Source: Clostridia bacterium
GTDB taxonomy: Bacteria > Bacillota > Clostridia > UMGS1810
Assembly: GCA_017481205.1 (NCBI GenBank)
Contig: JAFUPN010000036.1
Span: forward strand, 1-64,000
Length of the DNA stretch: 64,000 nt
Direction: 5' to 3'
The notes below the pieces were generated by a model. The model was not told where the DNA came from. It ran no database searches and saw nothing but the letters and a program-made list of their open reading frames with translations. The translations under genes and the position numbers were made by a program. Of this stretch, positions 7,993-16,839 are shown piece by piece (position 1 is the stretch's first letter; each line of letters begins with the position of its first letter).

Positions 7993-10641
7993 TTAATAAT
8001 ATACAGCAACAAGGTCTGTTATATATCCGTATCTTCTGTTGATAAATATTTTTGTTGAATATTCGTTTACATTCAAGGTACCGTCTGCCTGAGGACTGCA
8101 GTTCTGATACAGCTGATTTGCTGTGCCCACATATATTCTGTCAGTTCTGGCATCATAAACCGATATCAGCATATTCTGATTGCTTCTTGTGGGCGATACC
8201 AGCACGGTATTGCCATTATTCCAACCATCGGGATTATAAAGATTTATATTCACTCCGTCATTTGAATACAGATAACCGCAAGCTACACTGTATCCGGAAG
8301 CCGATCCTGCTGCTTCGGTTGTATCAAGAGGTGCTAGATTGGGGTCGCTGAGACTGTATACCTTGACCACCCTATGAACTTTATTATTAATCAGTGCAAA
8401 CTGTACAAGGTCTCCGCGCTTTAGTCCCTCGGGCAAAATCGCTTTGTTTTCAACAAGAATTTCTCTTTCCTTGCCCTGCATAATTCCTATCAATTTTACG
8501 CACTCGTCACCGTTTTCGTTGATACAGTTTCTTACCTCATCTAAAAGAAGATTAGTCTGATTGTTTACGTAATGTCCCAGCTGCAGAGTGATTGTAAGAA
8601 CATTGGCATGCATATACTCATCTGCATCATAAAGTCTGACCATACTATAGGTCTTCTCGTCAAAAATACTGCCGCTTCCCAATACCTCATAGGTTCTCTC
8701 ACCGTCATCACTAATCATTGTTGCAAATATAAGAGTCCTGCCGTCAATGGTATAGCTTCCGTTAAAAACCTTATTTCTGTAATACGCTCTGGTAGGAGCA
8801 TAATCCATGGTGAATTCATTTTTGTTAAAGCCATATGTATATACCGAACTGTCAAGGGGTGCTGCGAATTTCATTTCCTTTAAGCATCCCTCTCCGTCAA
8901 AGGAAACCATTACCGCCTGAGCTTCTTTTTCATCAAGGGGGATTCCGTCATCATATCCGGTTTTTTTAAATTTATCTGAAGTAGTAACAACTGTTGTTAT
9001 ACCGTCAGGAAGAAGCATTTTTACTTTGTAGCTGTCTTCTCTTGCAAATGATTCATCATTTGGCATTGCCGCTATAAAGAAGGCATATCGCTCAGTTTCG
9101 CTACCAAGCTTTACAGCCGCGATATTTCCCTCAATATCAAGAAAATATGTATAAGTCTGACCCGCAGTAAGCTGAGGAATATAATACATGCCAGACGATA
9201 TTGCATCGCTGAGGCTTTTTGCAAGCTTCAATTCTTCATCCTTAAAGGTATAGATGCTCTCACTATCATTTTCGCTTACAGCCTCAAGCATTGCGGTCTT
9301 TCCGGGATCGTTTACATAAATGTATATATATTCTGTACTATCCGGGTTTGCAAGGTAGGAAATTACTCTGTTTGATGAAATTTCATTCATTCCTACAGCT
9401 CTGCCGTCTTCATTGAATATTTTTATATTACTGTATACCGAAAGGTCCAAGGTATCACCGTACTGATTGGAAATAAATTCCTTTTCAGATGAAACCGCAT
9501 TGACAAAGATATTTCTGTAATCCTTTACGATAACAATATCAAAATCGCCGTCGCTGTCGTTATCAATAAGCTTCAGCCCGCCTGCCTGAGGCTTGAGATA
9601 TTCGGCAGATACATTATTGCTCAAAGCGTTGTTATATACAATATCTGCAAATTCATCAATATCAACTGTTTTTCTGCGTTCGTTCTTCCAGTAAACGATT
9701 TTTGAAATTCCGTATGCCGGGTCGTCTGTTATCAGGTCTTTACTATTGATATCAAGAATTTCATTATAGCTGTTTGCACATGCCCACAATACAGTATCTG
9801 TCTCATCTCCGGATTTATAGAAAAACTGCAGCTCCATTCCCAGATAGTCCGTAAGGTCAAGGTCTCCGGATTTATACTTTTTGCCTCCTATAACCACTGT
9901 ATCCGCTGATGAAGCCTCGCCTGACAGAGACACAATTCCGTTATCCTGCAAAACCGCCTCATCATAAAGGATGTTGTTATATGCTGTAAGAGGGGTTCTG
10001 TCCTTACTTGCAGAATACGAGGTAACCTCGCCCTTGTCATTATAGGTTACCGCCTCAACAATAGGAGTGTTTGCGGCATTATATATAAGTCTGACTGCCG
10101 CCTCGGCAGAAATCGGTGCGTTATTGTCTGCAAGGGTTATCCCATGGCTCAAATCCAGCTTTATGGACATTGTAAGATATCCTGCAGGATATTCTCCAAG
10201 GCATTGCTGCACATATGTTTTATAGCCCAAGAAATCCGCAATAATCTTTACTGCCTGTATGTATGTGATTTCGCCATCCGGCTCAAAGGTACTGCTGCCG
10301 GCACCGTTGACAGCCCCTATGGTGTGGAAATATGCAATAGCGTCTCTGTGGGGAGTATTGCTGTTTACATCACTAAAGGGAAGGCTTATATCAGCTTCTC
10401 CCTGTGTAAGCCCTGTCAGTCTGTAAAGAGCTCCCAAAAACTGAGCGCGTGTAACTGCCGAACCGGCGTCAATATTCAAAAAGTCGTCTGTAAGAAGCCC
10501 CATGCCCTTGAGTGCTTCAAAGGCTTCGTTATCTATTGGTTCAAATGAGCCTGCATCTGCTGTGTCAGGCGTTTCTGCTGCAGCTGGCATGCATGAGCAA
10601 AAAACAGCCAATGCCAATATAAACGATAATAATCTTCTCAT
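7993..10641 (-). CDS. SLH-domain cell-surface protein, N-terminal SLH (882 aa)
   Basis: An exported protein held on the cell wall by three N-terminal SLH domains (about 40-220; for example AVTRAQFLGALYRLTGL, PFSDV, and ITYIQAVKIIADFLG). SLH domains bind secondary cell wall polymer. The signal peptide is MRRLLSFILALAVFCSCMPAAA. The remaining 650 residues are beta-rich and unrecognised. The layout (SLH first, long beta region after) matches the product of 29420-32023, suggesting paralogues. A GAGGAGGG ribosome site precedes the ATG. The gene starts 20 bp after the stop of the next SLH gene, so the two form one transcript. It may be a surface layer subunit or a polysaccharide-capture protein of the locus. 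Confidence 0.7.
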   Translation of the reverse strand: MRRLLSFILALAVFCSCMPAAAETPDTADAGSFEPIDNEAFEALKGMGLLTDDFLNIDAGSAVTRAQFLGALYRLTGLTQGEADISLPFSDVNSNTPHRDAIAYFHTIGAVNGAGSSTFEPDGEITYIQAVKIIADFLGYKTYVQQCLGEYPAGYLTMSIKLDLSHGITLADNNAPISAEAAVRLIYNAANTPIVEAVTYNDKGEVTSYSASKDRTPLTAYNNILYDEAVLQDNGIVSLSGEASSADTVVIGGKKYKSGDLDLTDYLGMELQFFYKSGDETDTVLWACANSYNEILDINSKDLITDDPAYGISKIVYWKNERRKTVDIDEFADIVYNNALSNNVSAEYLKPQAGGLKLIDNDSDGDFDIVIVKDYRNIFVNAVSSEKEFISNQYGDTLDLSVYSNIKIFNEDGRAVGMNEISSNRVISYLANPDSTEYIYIYVNDPGKTAMLEAVSENDSESIYTFKDEELKLAKSLSDAISSGMYYIPQLTAGQTYTYFLDIEGNIAAVKLGSETERYAFFIAAMPNDESFAREDSYKVKMLLPDGITTVVTTSDKFKKTGYDDGIPLDEKEAQAVMVSFDGEGCLKEMKFAAPLDSSVYTYGFNKNEFTMDYAPTRAYYRNKVFNGSYTIDGRTLIFATMISDDGERTYEVLGSGSIFDEKTYSMVRLYDADEYMHANVLTITLQLGHYVNNQTNLLLDEVRNCINENGDECVKLIGIMQGKEREILVENKAILPEGLKRGDLVQFALINNKVHRVVKVYSLSDPNLAPLDTTEAAGSASGYSVACGYLYSNDGVNINLYNPDGWNNGNTVLVSPTRSNQNMLISVYDARTDRIYVGTANQLYQNCSPQADGTLNVNEYSTKIFINRRYGYITDLVAVYY

Positions 10642-10661
10642 GTGTTTTCCCTCCTCTCGGC

Positions 10662-12434
10662 TTATTGCTTGATATAAGACTTAACAAGACTGAGGATTTT
10701 TGCCGCCTCGGCTCTCGTTAAGCTTGCCTCCGGTCTGAATGAGCCATCCTCAAAGCCGTTTATAACCGTCATTTTTGTAAGTATACCGACACTTTCTGCC
10801 GCATAATCCGCTATTTTATCAGCATCGGTAAATACCTTGTTTTCTCCCTCAGCACCCGCTTCAATACCGAGCTTATCAAGCAATCTGCAAGCTATAACTG
10901 CAACATCCTGTCTTGAAATATCGGCACCTATGCCAAAGCTTTCTTCACTGAGTCCGGTTACAATACTTTCTTTATAAGCAGAGGACACATAAGCATAGTA
11001 CCACTCATCCTTAAGCACATCTATGAAATTACATTCACTGCCTTCATCATAAAGTCCGCACATCAAAACTGCCATTTTAACAAATTCTTCTCTTTTAACC
11101 GTTCTGTCCGGATAGAAGCTTCCGTCTGAGTAGCCTGAAATAATTCCGCTTTCCTTTAATGCTTCAATGTAGCTGTGTGCCCAGTGCTCTGCAGTGCAGT
11201 CGCCAAATGATGCTGCAGGAGTCTGTGAGGCTGCCGGTGAAGTAACAGCCGCGTCAACCGCCGCGGATATTCCCTTAATTGCGGTGCGTCCACCTACACC
11301 GCCTCCTCCGCCACCGCTGTTTCCGGAGCCGGAGTCACTGTCAGAATCATCGTCGTCTTCTTTTATATATTTATCAACTGCATTGTCAAAGGTCTCTTTT
11401 ATTGCATCTGTTGTTAAAAAATCTTTATTTAAAAACATTCTTTCTATTTTTATCTTCACTTGCTTGTCAGAGCAGTCGGCAAGCTTGTTATAGCTATCGG
11501 TGCTTATGCCCGCTTCGTCATAGTATTCAGCAAGCTTTTGCGCTATGGTTTTGCCGGTTGCTGAGTTGATTGTGGCAATTGCAACAGCTTCATCAAAAAG
11601 CTCCTTGATTTCGCTGATAGAATCAGCCGCCGACAAATCGTTGTTATACACAATATTGTTATATATTGCAGCGGTATTGTCCTTATAATCGTCCCTTGCG
11701 GTGTCAATGCCGATGCTTTCAGCATAGATCTCAAACAGGTTCTGAAGTTTTGCTTTATCAGAAGAAGCATTAGCCAAGCAATCAATAATTTCAGATATTT
11801 TCCATGCTCTTTCAACATCATGAAGAGTTGCAAAGCTGTTTGAATAATCCTTTTCTCTTATGCTTAAAAACGCATTAAGCCTGTCTGTTGATTCCCTCTC
11901 TCCTACCTCAAGCTGCAGAGGTTTTTCAACCTCGTTAATATATCCCTTCAGGTTTGAAACGGTTGCATTGTTAAAGCTGCTGATTAATCCGGATATTCCC
12001 GACGGGTTAATCACCCACACAGGAATCTGAACTCTGCTCTCTCCCGCTCTGCCGCCGCTTCCCTGTATCAGGAGCTTATAGGCTCCGTCAGCCAGGGGTG
12101 TGCCGATTTCTGTTATTTTAAATTTCACTGTGCCGGTTTCGCCCTTTTTGACAACAACCTCATCCATTCTGTAGTAATCGGTAATTGCAGGCTTGTTATC
12201 CTCGCTCTCTGCGTCAAAGTCATCGTCATACATTACTACTGCAACTGTCTGGATATATCCGGCTGATGACTCCACATCTATTTTAAGCTCAGGAGCAGAT
12301 GAATTCAGATAATTTCCTGACCAGCTTACCTGCAAAAGGCTTTGTGCCGATTCTCCGTCAGTTGCAAAACACTGACCGCTCAGCAGCATTGCAAAAGCCA
12401 CTGATATACAGATAAATCTTAAATATTTTTTCAT
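10662..12434 (-). CDS. SLH-anchored surface protein with Gly/Asp-rich linker (590 aa)
   Basis: An exported protein with three C-terminal SLH domains (about 410-590; GYSDGSFYPDRTVKREEF, GIGADISRQDVAVIA, GFEDGSFRPEASLTRAEA). An acidic then Gly-rich linker (EDDDDSDSDSGSG, then GGGGGG) separates these from an N-terminal beta-domain with no recognised function and a middle helical region. The start was taken at ATG 12434 (MKKYLRF), with GGAG seven bases upstream, rather than at the TTG two codons earlier. The signal peptide ends near CFA. It lies between the propeller gene and the second SLH gene, so it is probably a wall anchor for the same locus. Confidence 0.75.
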   Translation of the reverse strand: MKKYLRFICISVAFAMLLSGQCFATDGESAQSLLQVSWSGNYLNSSAPELKIDVESSAGYIQTVAVVMYDDDFDAESEDNKPAITDYYRMDEVVVKKGETGTVKFKITEIGTPLADGAYKLLIQGSGGRAGESRVQIPVWVINPSGISGLISSFNNATVSNLKGYINEVEKPLQLEVGERESTDRLNAFLSIREKDYSNSFATLHDVERAWKISEIIDCLANASSDKAKLQNLFEIYAESIGIDTARDDYKDNTAAIYNNIVYNNDLSAADSISEIKELFDEAVAIATINSATGKTIAQKLAEYYDEAGISTDSYNKLADCSDKQVKIKIERMFLNKDFLTTDAIKETFDNAVDKYIKEDDDDSDSDSGSGNSGGGGGGVGGRTAIKGISAAVDAAVTSPAASQTPAASFGDCTAEHWAHSYIEALKESGIISGYSDGSFYPDRTVKREEFVKMAVLMCGLYDEGSECNFIDVLKDEWYYAYVSSAYKESIVTGLSEESFGIGADISRQDVAVIACRLLDKLGIEAGAEGENKVFTDADKIADYAAESVGILTKMTVINGFEDGSFRPEASLTRAEAAKILSLVKSYIKQ

Positions 12435-12481
12435 AAGCAATCTCCATTCCTTCTATATGTGTAAAAAATGCGTTAATAAGA

Positions 12482-15139
12482 TTATTCCGGTATCGACACC
12501 TTCAGATCAGAAATATACAAATTGGCAGGTGAGCCTGTAATTTTAATATCGCTGAAATGCTTGCCTATATTTTCAAAGTTGCCGCTGTCGATAAGGATTT
12601 CACAGTGCTTCCATTTGTTTGAATTAGTTCTCTTGACTGTCTTGGCATTATCATATACTCTCCAGCGGTCATTGTCCGATTTCACCCCGGATGTATATGA
12701 AAGCTTTATTGGCATGGTTCCGTTATCAAAGTAATCGAAGCTTATTCTTACCTTTCCGTCTACAGTATCTATAAGCTCCTCAGATATGTCCAGATATACT
12801 GATTTTCCTTTTTTTGCCAAAAGAGCCTTTTTACCCTTGTAGGTGATTTCGCTGCTTTCGGAATCAAGTCCTTTATAGCTTATTCTGTCGAGGTTTTCGC
12901 CGACTTCATATCTGCCGCCCTCAGCCTGCTTTTTTGCAAGCTCGGTAAAATCAAACCACTTTATGCCAAGCATGCCCTTATTATCCATTGCCCCCCAGTT
13001 TACAACATATTTATTTCTCGCTACAACCGGATGTGCGTGATAAGGATGGTTCATCTGTCCGTTCCACTCCACCATGGATATGACAAACCGCTCGTGTGTT
13101 TCCTGGCATATCAGGGTTATGGCATTACCGTCTGCCACAATAAATCTGTCGTCACCGCTGGGGAAAAGATGCTTGTCCTGGTGGTCGCTTGCCGTAAAAT
13201 CATAGAAATACTGTCTGTGTGTGCCATCCTTGTTGTATCTTACTGATGACGGACTCAAACCCACATTATCTCCGGCTCCCATTTCAATATTTATATAATA
13301 TACATATTCACCAGTGTTTGACCAGAGCTCATGGGAAGCTCCCTGCATTACCCGACCGTCATACCGCTCACCCTGTCTATATACATTTTCCGCTTCCTTG
13401 CCGTCTGCCAGATTCACCTGCCACATTCTGTCAAGCATATGAGACGCGTCAACACCGGAAAGCTCGTGAGAAAAGCAAAATAAATCAGGATACCCCGGAT
13501 TAATCAAAACGTGTGTCAGCGAGTCGGAATAAGAGAATTCCTTGTGATAATCAATCCATTCATCCTCCTCAACGCTGTATCTCGAAACACAGGTTCCGAG
13601 CCCCGGTACATCCAGGTCTACGGAAAGATACTTGCAGTCGTTTGAAATATGAGGTGTATAAAACGTATTTTTATCCTTTCGTCTGCCCACAAGCTGAGGC
13701 TTGGCAGGTGCAACTCTGGAATCTACCTTGTATATACCGCAATATCCCTCATCATCAATCTTGGGATAATATATAAAATCATCCGTACCCATTATGGCAT
13801 TCAGGCGGTCTGTCATATTGTAGCATTTGTCGATATAATGAAGCATCTGAGTTTTTGTATTGTAGAAGAAAAGCTCTCCCGTATCAAATCCGCATATAAA
13901 GCCCGTACCGTCTGAATTCCAGCTCTGCGCCGTAACATAGGTTCTTAAGGTGGGTATATTCATTATATTCATGTAGTGGTAAGTCTGCCCGGTTGCATTT
14001 TCGGTAATAGTGCGGTAAGGAAGATACTTGGGATATTTATGGCTGACTGCCACAAGAGTTTTGTTGCTTTTTACAAAATCATCATTCCAATAGCCTGAAA
14101 TCAGCATTTCCTCCATCCTGGTAATGCCATTATCGTTTTTGAAATGAAAAACATTGCTCACAAGAGATACCAGGCTGTAATATGAGGCTGGCACATTCTC
14201 GGAATATATAAACTCCTCACCTTCTATAAGTCCGATTTTCTTTGCATAGTCCAGAGGCGGAACAGCTCCGCTGCTCAAATCGAGCACATCCAGCGCCATA
14301 AGCGTCATATCTTTTTGCGTTATAACATCCTCAGCCTTATAGGCGGAGGGATTTTTTATGGTGCGCCCGTTGCTTATTTTGTCAAACAACTCATATGCAT
14401 CACCGTATGTACAGTCATTCTTGAGGTTTGAATTCTGAAATTCCTCTGATTTTTCATCAATAAGCTCAAATTCAATCAAGGTTTCTCTTTTTGCCGACGC
14501 AGGAATCTGTGCAAGCTCCTTGAGAGTCCTGTTATCTCTTTTGAATTTAGAAGCATTGACAATCTCAATCTTCTTGAACAGATTATATGCACCCGTTCTT
14601 ATACGTATATTTCCCCCGCTCTTATCCAGAGTTTTGGAAAAGTCTATATCCTTTATATATACACATTCCGTATTAAAACGCTGAACGGTACCGGGCTTTA
14701 TAATCCTGACAGACTGCTGTATGCCTTCTTTATCTGTATATTCAAGATAAAATGAGCCTCGCGAAGGACCGTAGTCGTAATAAGTGATATAAACCCAGAA
14801 TTCATTATCGCTGTCTGCAAACTTACTTTGGTCAACATCAAGCGTCATATAGTTTGCCACATAGAATTTTCTTCCGTCAAGTCCCTGTTCCATAGAAATC
14901 TCGTTATATAAGGGATGGGAAGGATCTTCAATTCCAAGCTTTCTTCCGTCAAGAAATTTGCAGTTGTTTTCGACAACCTCATTGCCAAGCAATACATAAG
15001 CATTATCGTCGCTGACATTAAAGATATCGGCATACCTGTCTTCTGCCTCCTCGGCATGAGACACCACAATATTCAATGTAACCGCAGAAAAGACTATCTG
15101 CAAAGCCAATAGCATGCTTATAAAACTTTTTACCTTCAT
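12482..15139 (-). CDS. Secreted oligogalacturonate lyase-like beta-propeller protein (PL22-like)
   Basis: An exported 885-residue protein, signal peptide ending near SHA. Residues about 395-735 read as a seven-bladed propeller related to oligogalacturonate lyases (PL22), which cleave short pectin oligomers with a metal held by His residues. Candidate active-site His are CFSHE (558), ASHELWS (603), HQDKH (653 and 657) and HPYHAHP (698, 701, 703). In characterised PL22 enzymes a Gln precedes the HxH pair; here that position appears to be His698, so activity is not assured. Flanks: an N-terminal beta-sandwich (30-200), a degenerate SLH-like helical region (205-350) and a C-terminal binding module (750-885). 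Known PL22 enzymes are mostly cytoplasmic, so a secreted modular form is unusual. First structural gene after the AraC regulator. Confidence 0.6.
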   Translation of the reverse strand: MKVKSFISMLLALQIVFSAVTLNIVVSHAEEAEDRYADIFNVSDDNAYVLLGNEVVENNCKFLDGRKLGIEDPSHPLYNEISMEQGLDGRKFYVANYMTLDVDQSKFADSDNEFWVYITYYDYGPSRGSFYLEYTDKEGIQQSVRIIKPGTVQRFNTECVYIKDIDFSKTLDKSGGNIRIRTGAYNLFKKIEIVNASKFKRDNRTLKELAQIPASAKRETLIEFELIDEKSEEFQNSNLKNDCTYGDAYELFDKISNGRTIKNPSAYKAEDVITQKDMTLMALDVLDLSSGAVPPLDYAKKIGLIEGEEFIYSENVPASYYSLVSLVSNVFHFKNDNGITRMEEMLISGYWNDDFVKSNKTLVAVSHKYPKYLPYRTITENATGQTYHYMNIMNIPTLRTYVTAQSWNSDGTGFICGFDTGELFFYNTKTQMLHYIDKCYNMTDRLNAIMGTDDFIYYPKIDDEGYCGIYKVDSRVAPAKPQLVGRRKDKNTFYTPHISNDCKYLSVDLDVPGLGTCVSRYSVEEDEWIDYHKEFSYSDSLTHVLINPGYPDLFCFSHELSGVDASHMLDRMWQVNLADGKEAENVYRQGERYDGRVMQGASHELWSNTGEYVYYINIEMGAGDNVGLSPSSVRYNKDGTHRQYFYDFTASDHQDKHLFPSGDDRFIVADGNAITLICQETHERFVISMVEWNGQMNHPYHAHPVVARNKYVVNWGAMDNKGMLGIKWFDFTELAKKQAEGGRYEVGENLDRISYKGLDSESSEITYKGKKALLAKKGKSVYLDISEELIDTVDGKVRISFDYFDNGTMPIKLSYTSGVKSDNDRWRVYDNAKTVKRTNSNKWKHCEILIDSGNFENIGKHFSDIKITGSPANLYISDLKVSIPE

Positions 15140-15236
15140 AATTCCACATCCTTTTTGCTGTCTGTTATATAAAAATCATATGCACAGTAAGAATTTTACG
15201 ATTTCCACTTGCGATATACTCCTATTCTTTGTATAT

Positions 15237-15298
15237 ATTATATAATACATTATCAGAAAATTCCTTAGAAATAATAATCGTACACAATCATTTCTTAG
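15237..15298 (-). promoter_or_regulatory. Candidate activator-dependent promoter with AraC-type half-sites
   Basis: On the minus strand TATAAT lies at 15237-15242, while the -35 position (15260-15265) reads AGGAAT, a poor match. The proximal copy of a direct repeat (CTAAGGAA on the minus strand) overlaps that -35 and the second copy (CTAAGAAA) lies 30 bp upstream. This is the arrangement expected for a class II AraC-family activator. The regulator gene is adjacent. Binding itself is inferred. Confidence 0.45.
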
Positions 15299-15370
15299 TT
15301 TTTTTGTCCTTGAAAATTTTTTTCGAATTAATCATCAAAAAGTTCTTGCCAAATTAATCATCATAACAAA

Positions 15371-15415
15371 AAAACACTTATCATCCTTAGACCTCGCTCA
15401 GGATGGCAAGTGTTT
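15371..15415 (-). terminator. Palindromic terminator repeat, copy A
   Basis: AAACACTTATCATCCT pairs with AGGATGGCAAGTGTTT (14 of 16 positions) just after the stop of the AraC gene. On the minus strand a T-run follows. It belongs to a family with copies at 16512-16564 and 34354-34420 sharing the word AAACACTTGTCATTCT. Confidence 0.75.
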
Positions 15416-15441
15416 ATTTTTATGAATGTTTTAAAACAGGT

Positions 15442-16287
15442 TTAAGTCTGGGAATATGCCTTTCGGTATCTGAGAGGCGATATGTTTTCCTCCTGCTTAA
15501 AAATATAAGAAAAATAATTGCTGTCGGTAAATCCGCATTTTTCTGAAATCTGAGATATACTGTCGTTTGTTTCTAAAAGCAAAATTTTTGCTTGCTTTAT
15601 GCGCACCTTCCTTATGTATTCACTTATATTTACACCGGTATCACTCTTAAACTTTCGCGACATATAGCCGGGACTTACATCATTCAGGTCAGCAAGCTTC
15701 TCAAGAGTAATATTTTCTGCATAATTCACATTGATATAATCAATTGCATGCTCTGTTATTAAATCGGTAATTTTAATTATATCACCATCCGAAGACTTCC
15801 GGATAAAATACACCAGCAATTCAAAGAGAAGATTTTTGTATATTTCATCTGAATACTCATCGGAATTTTTATATTCGGACAATATTCTAAACATAATATT
15901 ATCAATATTTTCCCTGGTATTATCATTGGCAACATACATTGGATTAAGATTAAATAAATACATTTTATCAAGCAGAGAATATGGTATATAATTTCTGGTG
16001 AATCTAAACAAAATGCGTTCATGTGGACTCGTATTATAATATACCCTATGTTCAGCATCGCAGGGAATTAATATCCAATCTCCGGGCTTGAGAATATATT
16101 TATTTTTACCTATCAGATGAACACAGCTTCCCTCCAAAAGATAATATAGCTCATAATATGGATGGTAATGGAACGGCATATCAAAGTCGTTGATATAATC
16201 AGCTCTTATTTTTTCGGCATAAAAAAAGCTTTTTGGGATATTCTTCCAATCATTCATCCTGATGTCTTTAAACGTTTCTCTTGCCAT
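15442..16287 (-). CDS. AraC-family transcriptional regulator with cupin sensor
   Basis: A cytoplasmic regulator of 281 residues. The N-terminal cupin-like domain (HYHPYYELYYLLEG, LKPGDWILIP) probably binds a sugar or sugar acid. The C-terminal part has the two AraC helix-turn-helix motifs (ITLEKLADLNDVSPGYMSR and ISQISEKCGFTDSNYFSY). The start was taken at ATG 16287 because GGGAGG lies seven bases upstream; earlier in-frame codons lack this. It is transcribed toward the polysaccharide genes with its own terminator between, so it most likely activates the promoter at 15237-15298 when pectic or related sugars are present. The inducer is unknown. Confidence 0.9.
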   Translation of the reverse strand: MARETFKDIRMNDWKNIPKSFFYAEKIRADYINDFDMPFHYHPYYELYYLLEGSCVHLIGKNKYILKPGDWILIPCDAEHRVYYNTSPHERILFRFTRNYIPYSLLDKMYLFNLNPMYVANDNTRENIDNIMFRILSEYKNSDEYSDEIYKNLLFELLVYFIRKSSDGDIIKITDLITEHAIDYINVNYAENITLEKLADLNDVSPGYMSRKFKSDTGVNISEYIRKVRIKQAKILLLETNDSISQISEKCGFTDSNYFSYIFKQEENISPLRYRKAYSQT

Positions 16288-16511
16288 ATTGTTACCTCCC
16301 GTAACCAATCTGCAGCCATGACCCTTGTCAAAAAATAGTATCATTAAAATATATTATATTCTAAACAGACAAGCAGTGTCAATACCAATATTCCCCGGTG
16401 CAGTGATATTTTTTTATTATATTTCCGAGTATTTTAACGAAGTATGAGATAAGATTTATATTTCAAAACCGTCTTTAGTATTGGTTGCTAAGGCTATTTA
16501 TTGCAAACTAA

Positions 16512-16564
16512 AAACACTTGTCATTCTGAGCAATGGACAAAAAGCCAATGAATGACAAGTGTTT
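16512..16564. repeat. Palindromic terminator repeat, copy B
   Basis: AAACACTTGTCATT (16512-16525) and AATGACAAGTGTTT (16551-16564) form a perfect 14-bp stem around a 25-nt loop. Same family as 15371-15415 and 34354-34420. It probably ends transcripts from the large SLH gene at 16840 that read through the hairpin array. Confidence 0.8.
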
Positions 16565-16614
16565 AGTTAATATTGATATTTATGATTTTGTCAAGTTATG
16601 GACAAAAAATTTTG

Positions 16615-16803
16615 TCGATATGCAAACTTCGTTTGCTCGATATTTTTACTATCGTAAAATCGATATGTTTTCCCTTCGGTCAAACTCGATATGATATGAA
16701 TTCTCGTTGCGTTAGCAACATATCGAGCCGTAAGGCATATCGAGTGCGAAGCACATATCGAGAATTCGTAAGAATTCATATCGATGCATTGCTATTGCAA
16801 TGC
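16615..16803. repeat. TCGATATG/CATATCGAG hairpin array, copy 1
   Basis: The constant word runs forward on the left side (TCGATATG at 16615 and 16660, CTCGATAT at 16636, CTCGATATG at 16685) and inverted on the right (CATATCGAG at 16719, 16736 and 16754, CATATCGA at 16777). Between words lie self-complementary spacers: GCAAAC-TTCG-TTTGC, TTGC-GTTA-GCAA, CC-GTAA-GG, TGC-GAA-GCA, AATTC-GTAA-GAATT, and a closing GCATTGC-TATT-GCAATGC. GAATTCTCG (16698-16706) can also pair with CGAGAATTC (16759-16767) around the three inverted words. It lies 36 bp past the stop of the 16840 gene. See copy 2 at 39359-39573. Confidence 0.9.
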
Positions 16804-16839
16804 TATACAGGATTTATGCTTTATACAGCATCTGCACTA

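Larger units (their letters stand above)
15140..15441. other. Regulatory gap between AraC gene and polysaccharide genes
   Basis: No gene. It contains the palindromic terminator at 15371-15415, a direct repeat of AATTAATCATCA (15326-15337 and 15352-15363, 26 bp apart), a second direct repeat T-T-C/T-C-T-T-A-G (15261-15268 and 15291-15298, 30 bp apart), and a candidate -10 element on the minus strand. Confidence 0.6.
16288..16839. other. Gene-free repeat region
   Basis: No gene. The stretch 16345-16505 is AT-rich with nothing recognised. It is followed by the palindromic repeat copy B (16512-16564) and the TCGATATG hairpin array (16615-16803). Short reading frames across the array are by-products of its palindromes. 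Confidence 0.7.

Noticed and set aside
16719-16762. CRISPR-like array (CATATCGAG repeated at 17-18 bp)
   Set aside because: Repeats are only 9 bp, the spacers are self-complementary and too short, and no cas genes occur in the window.
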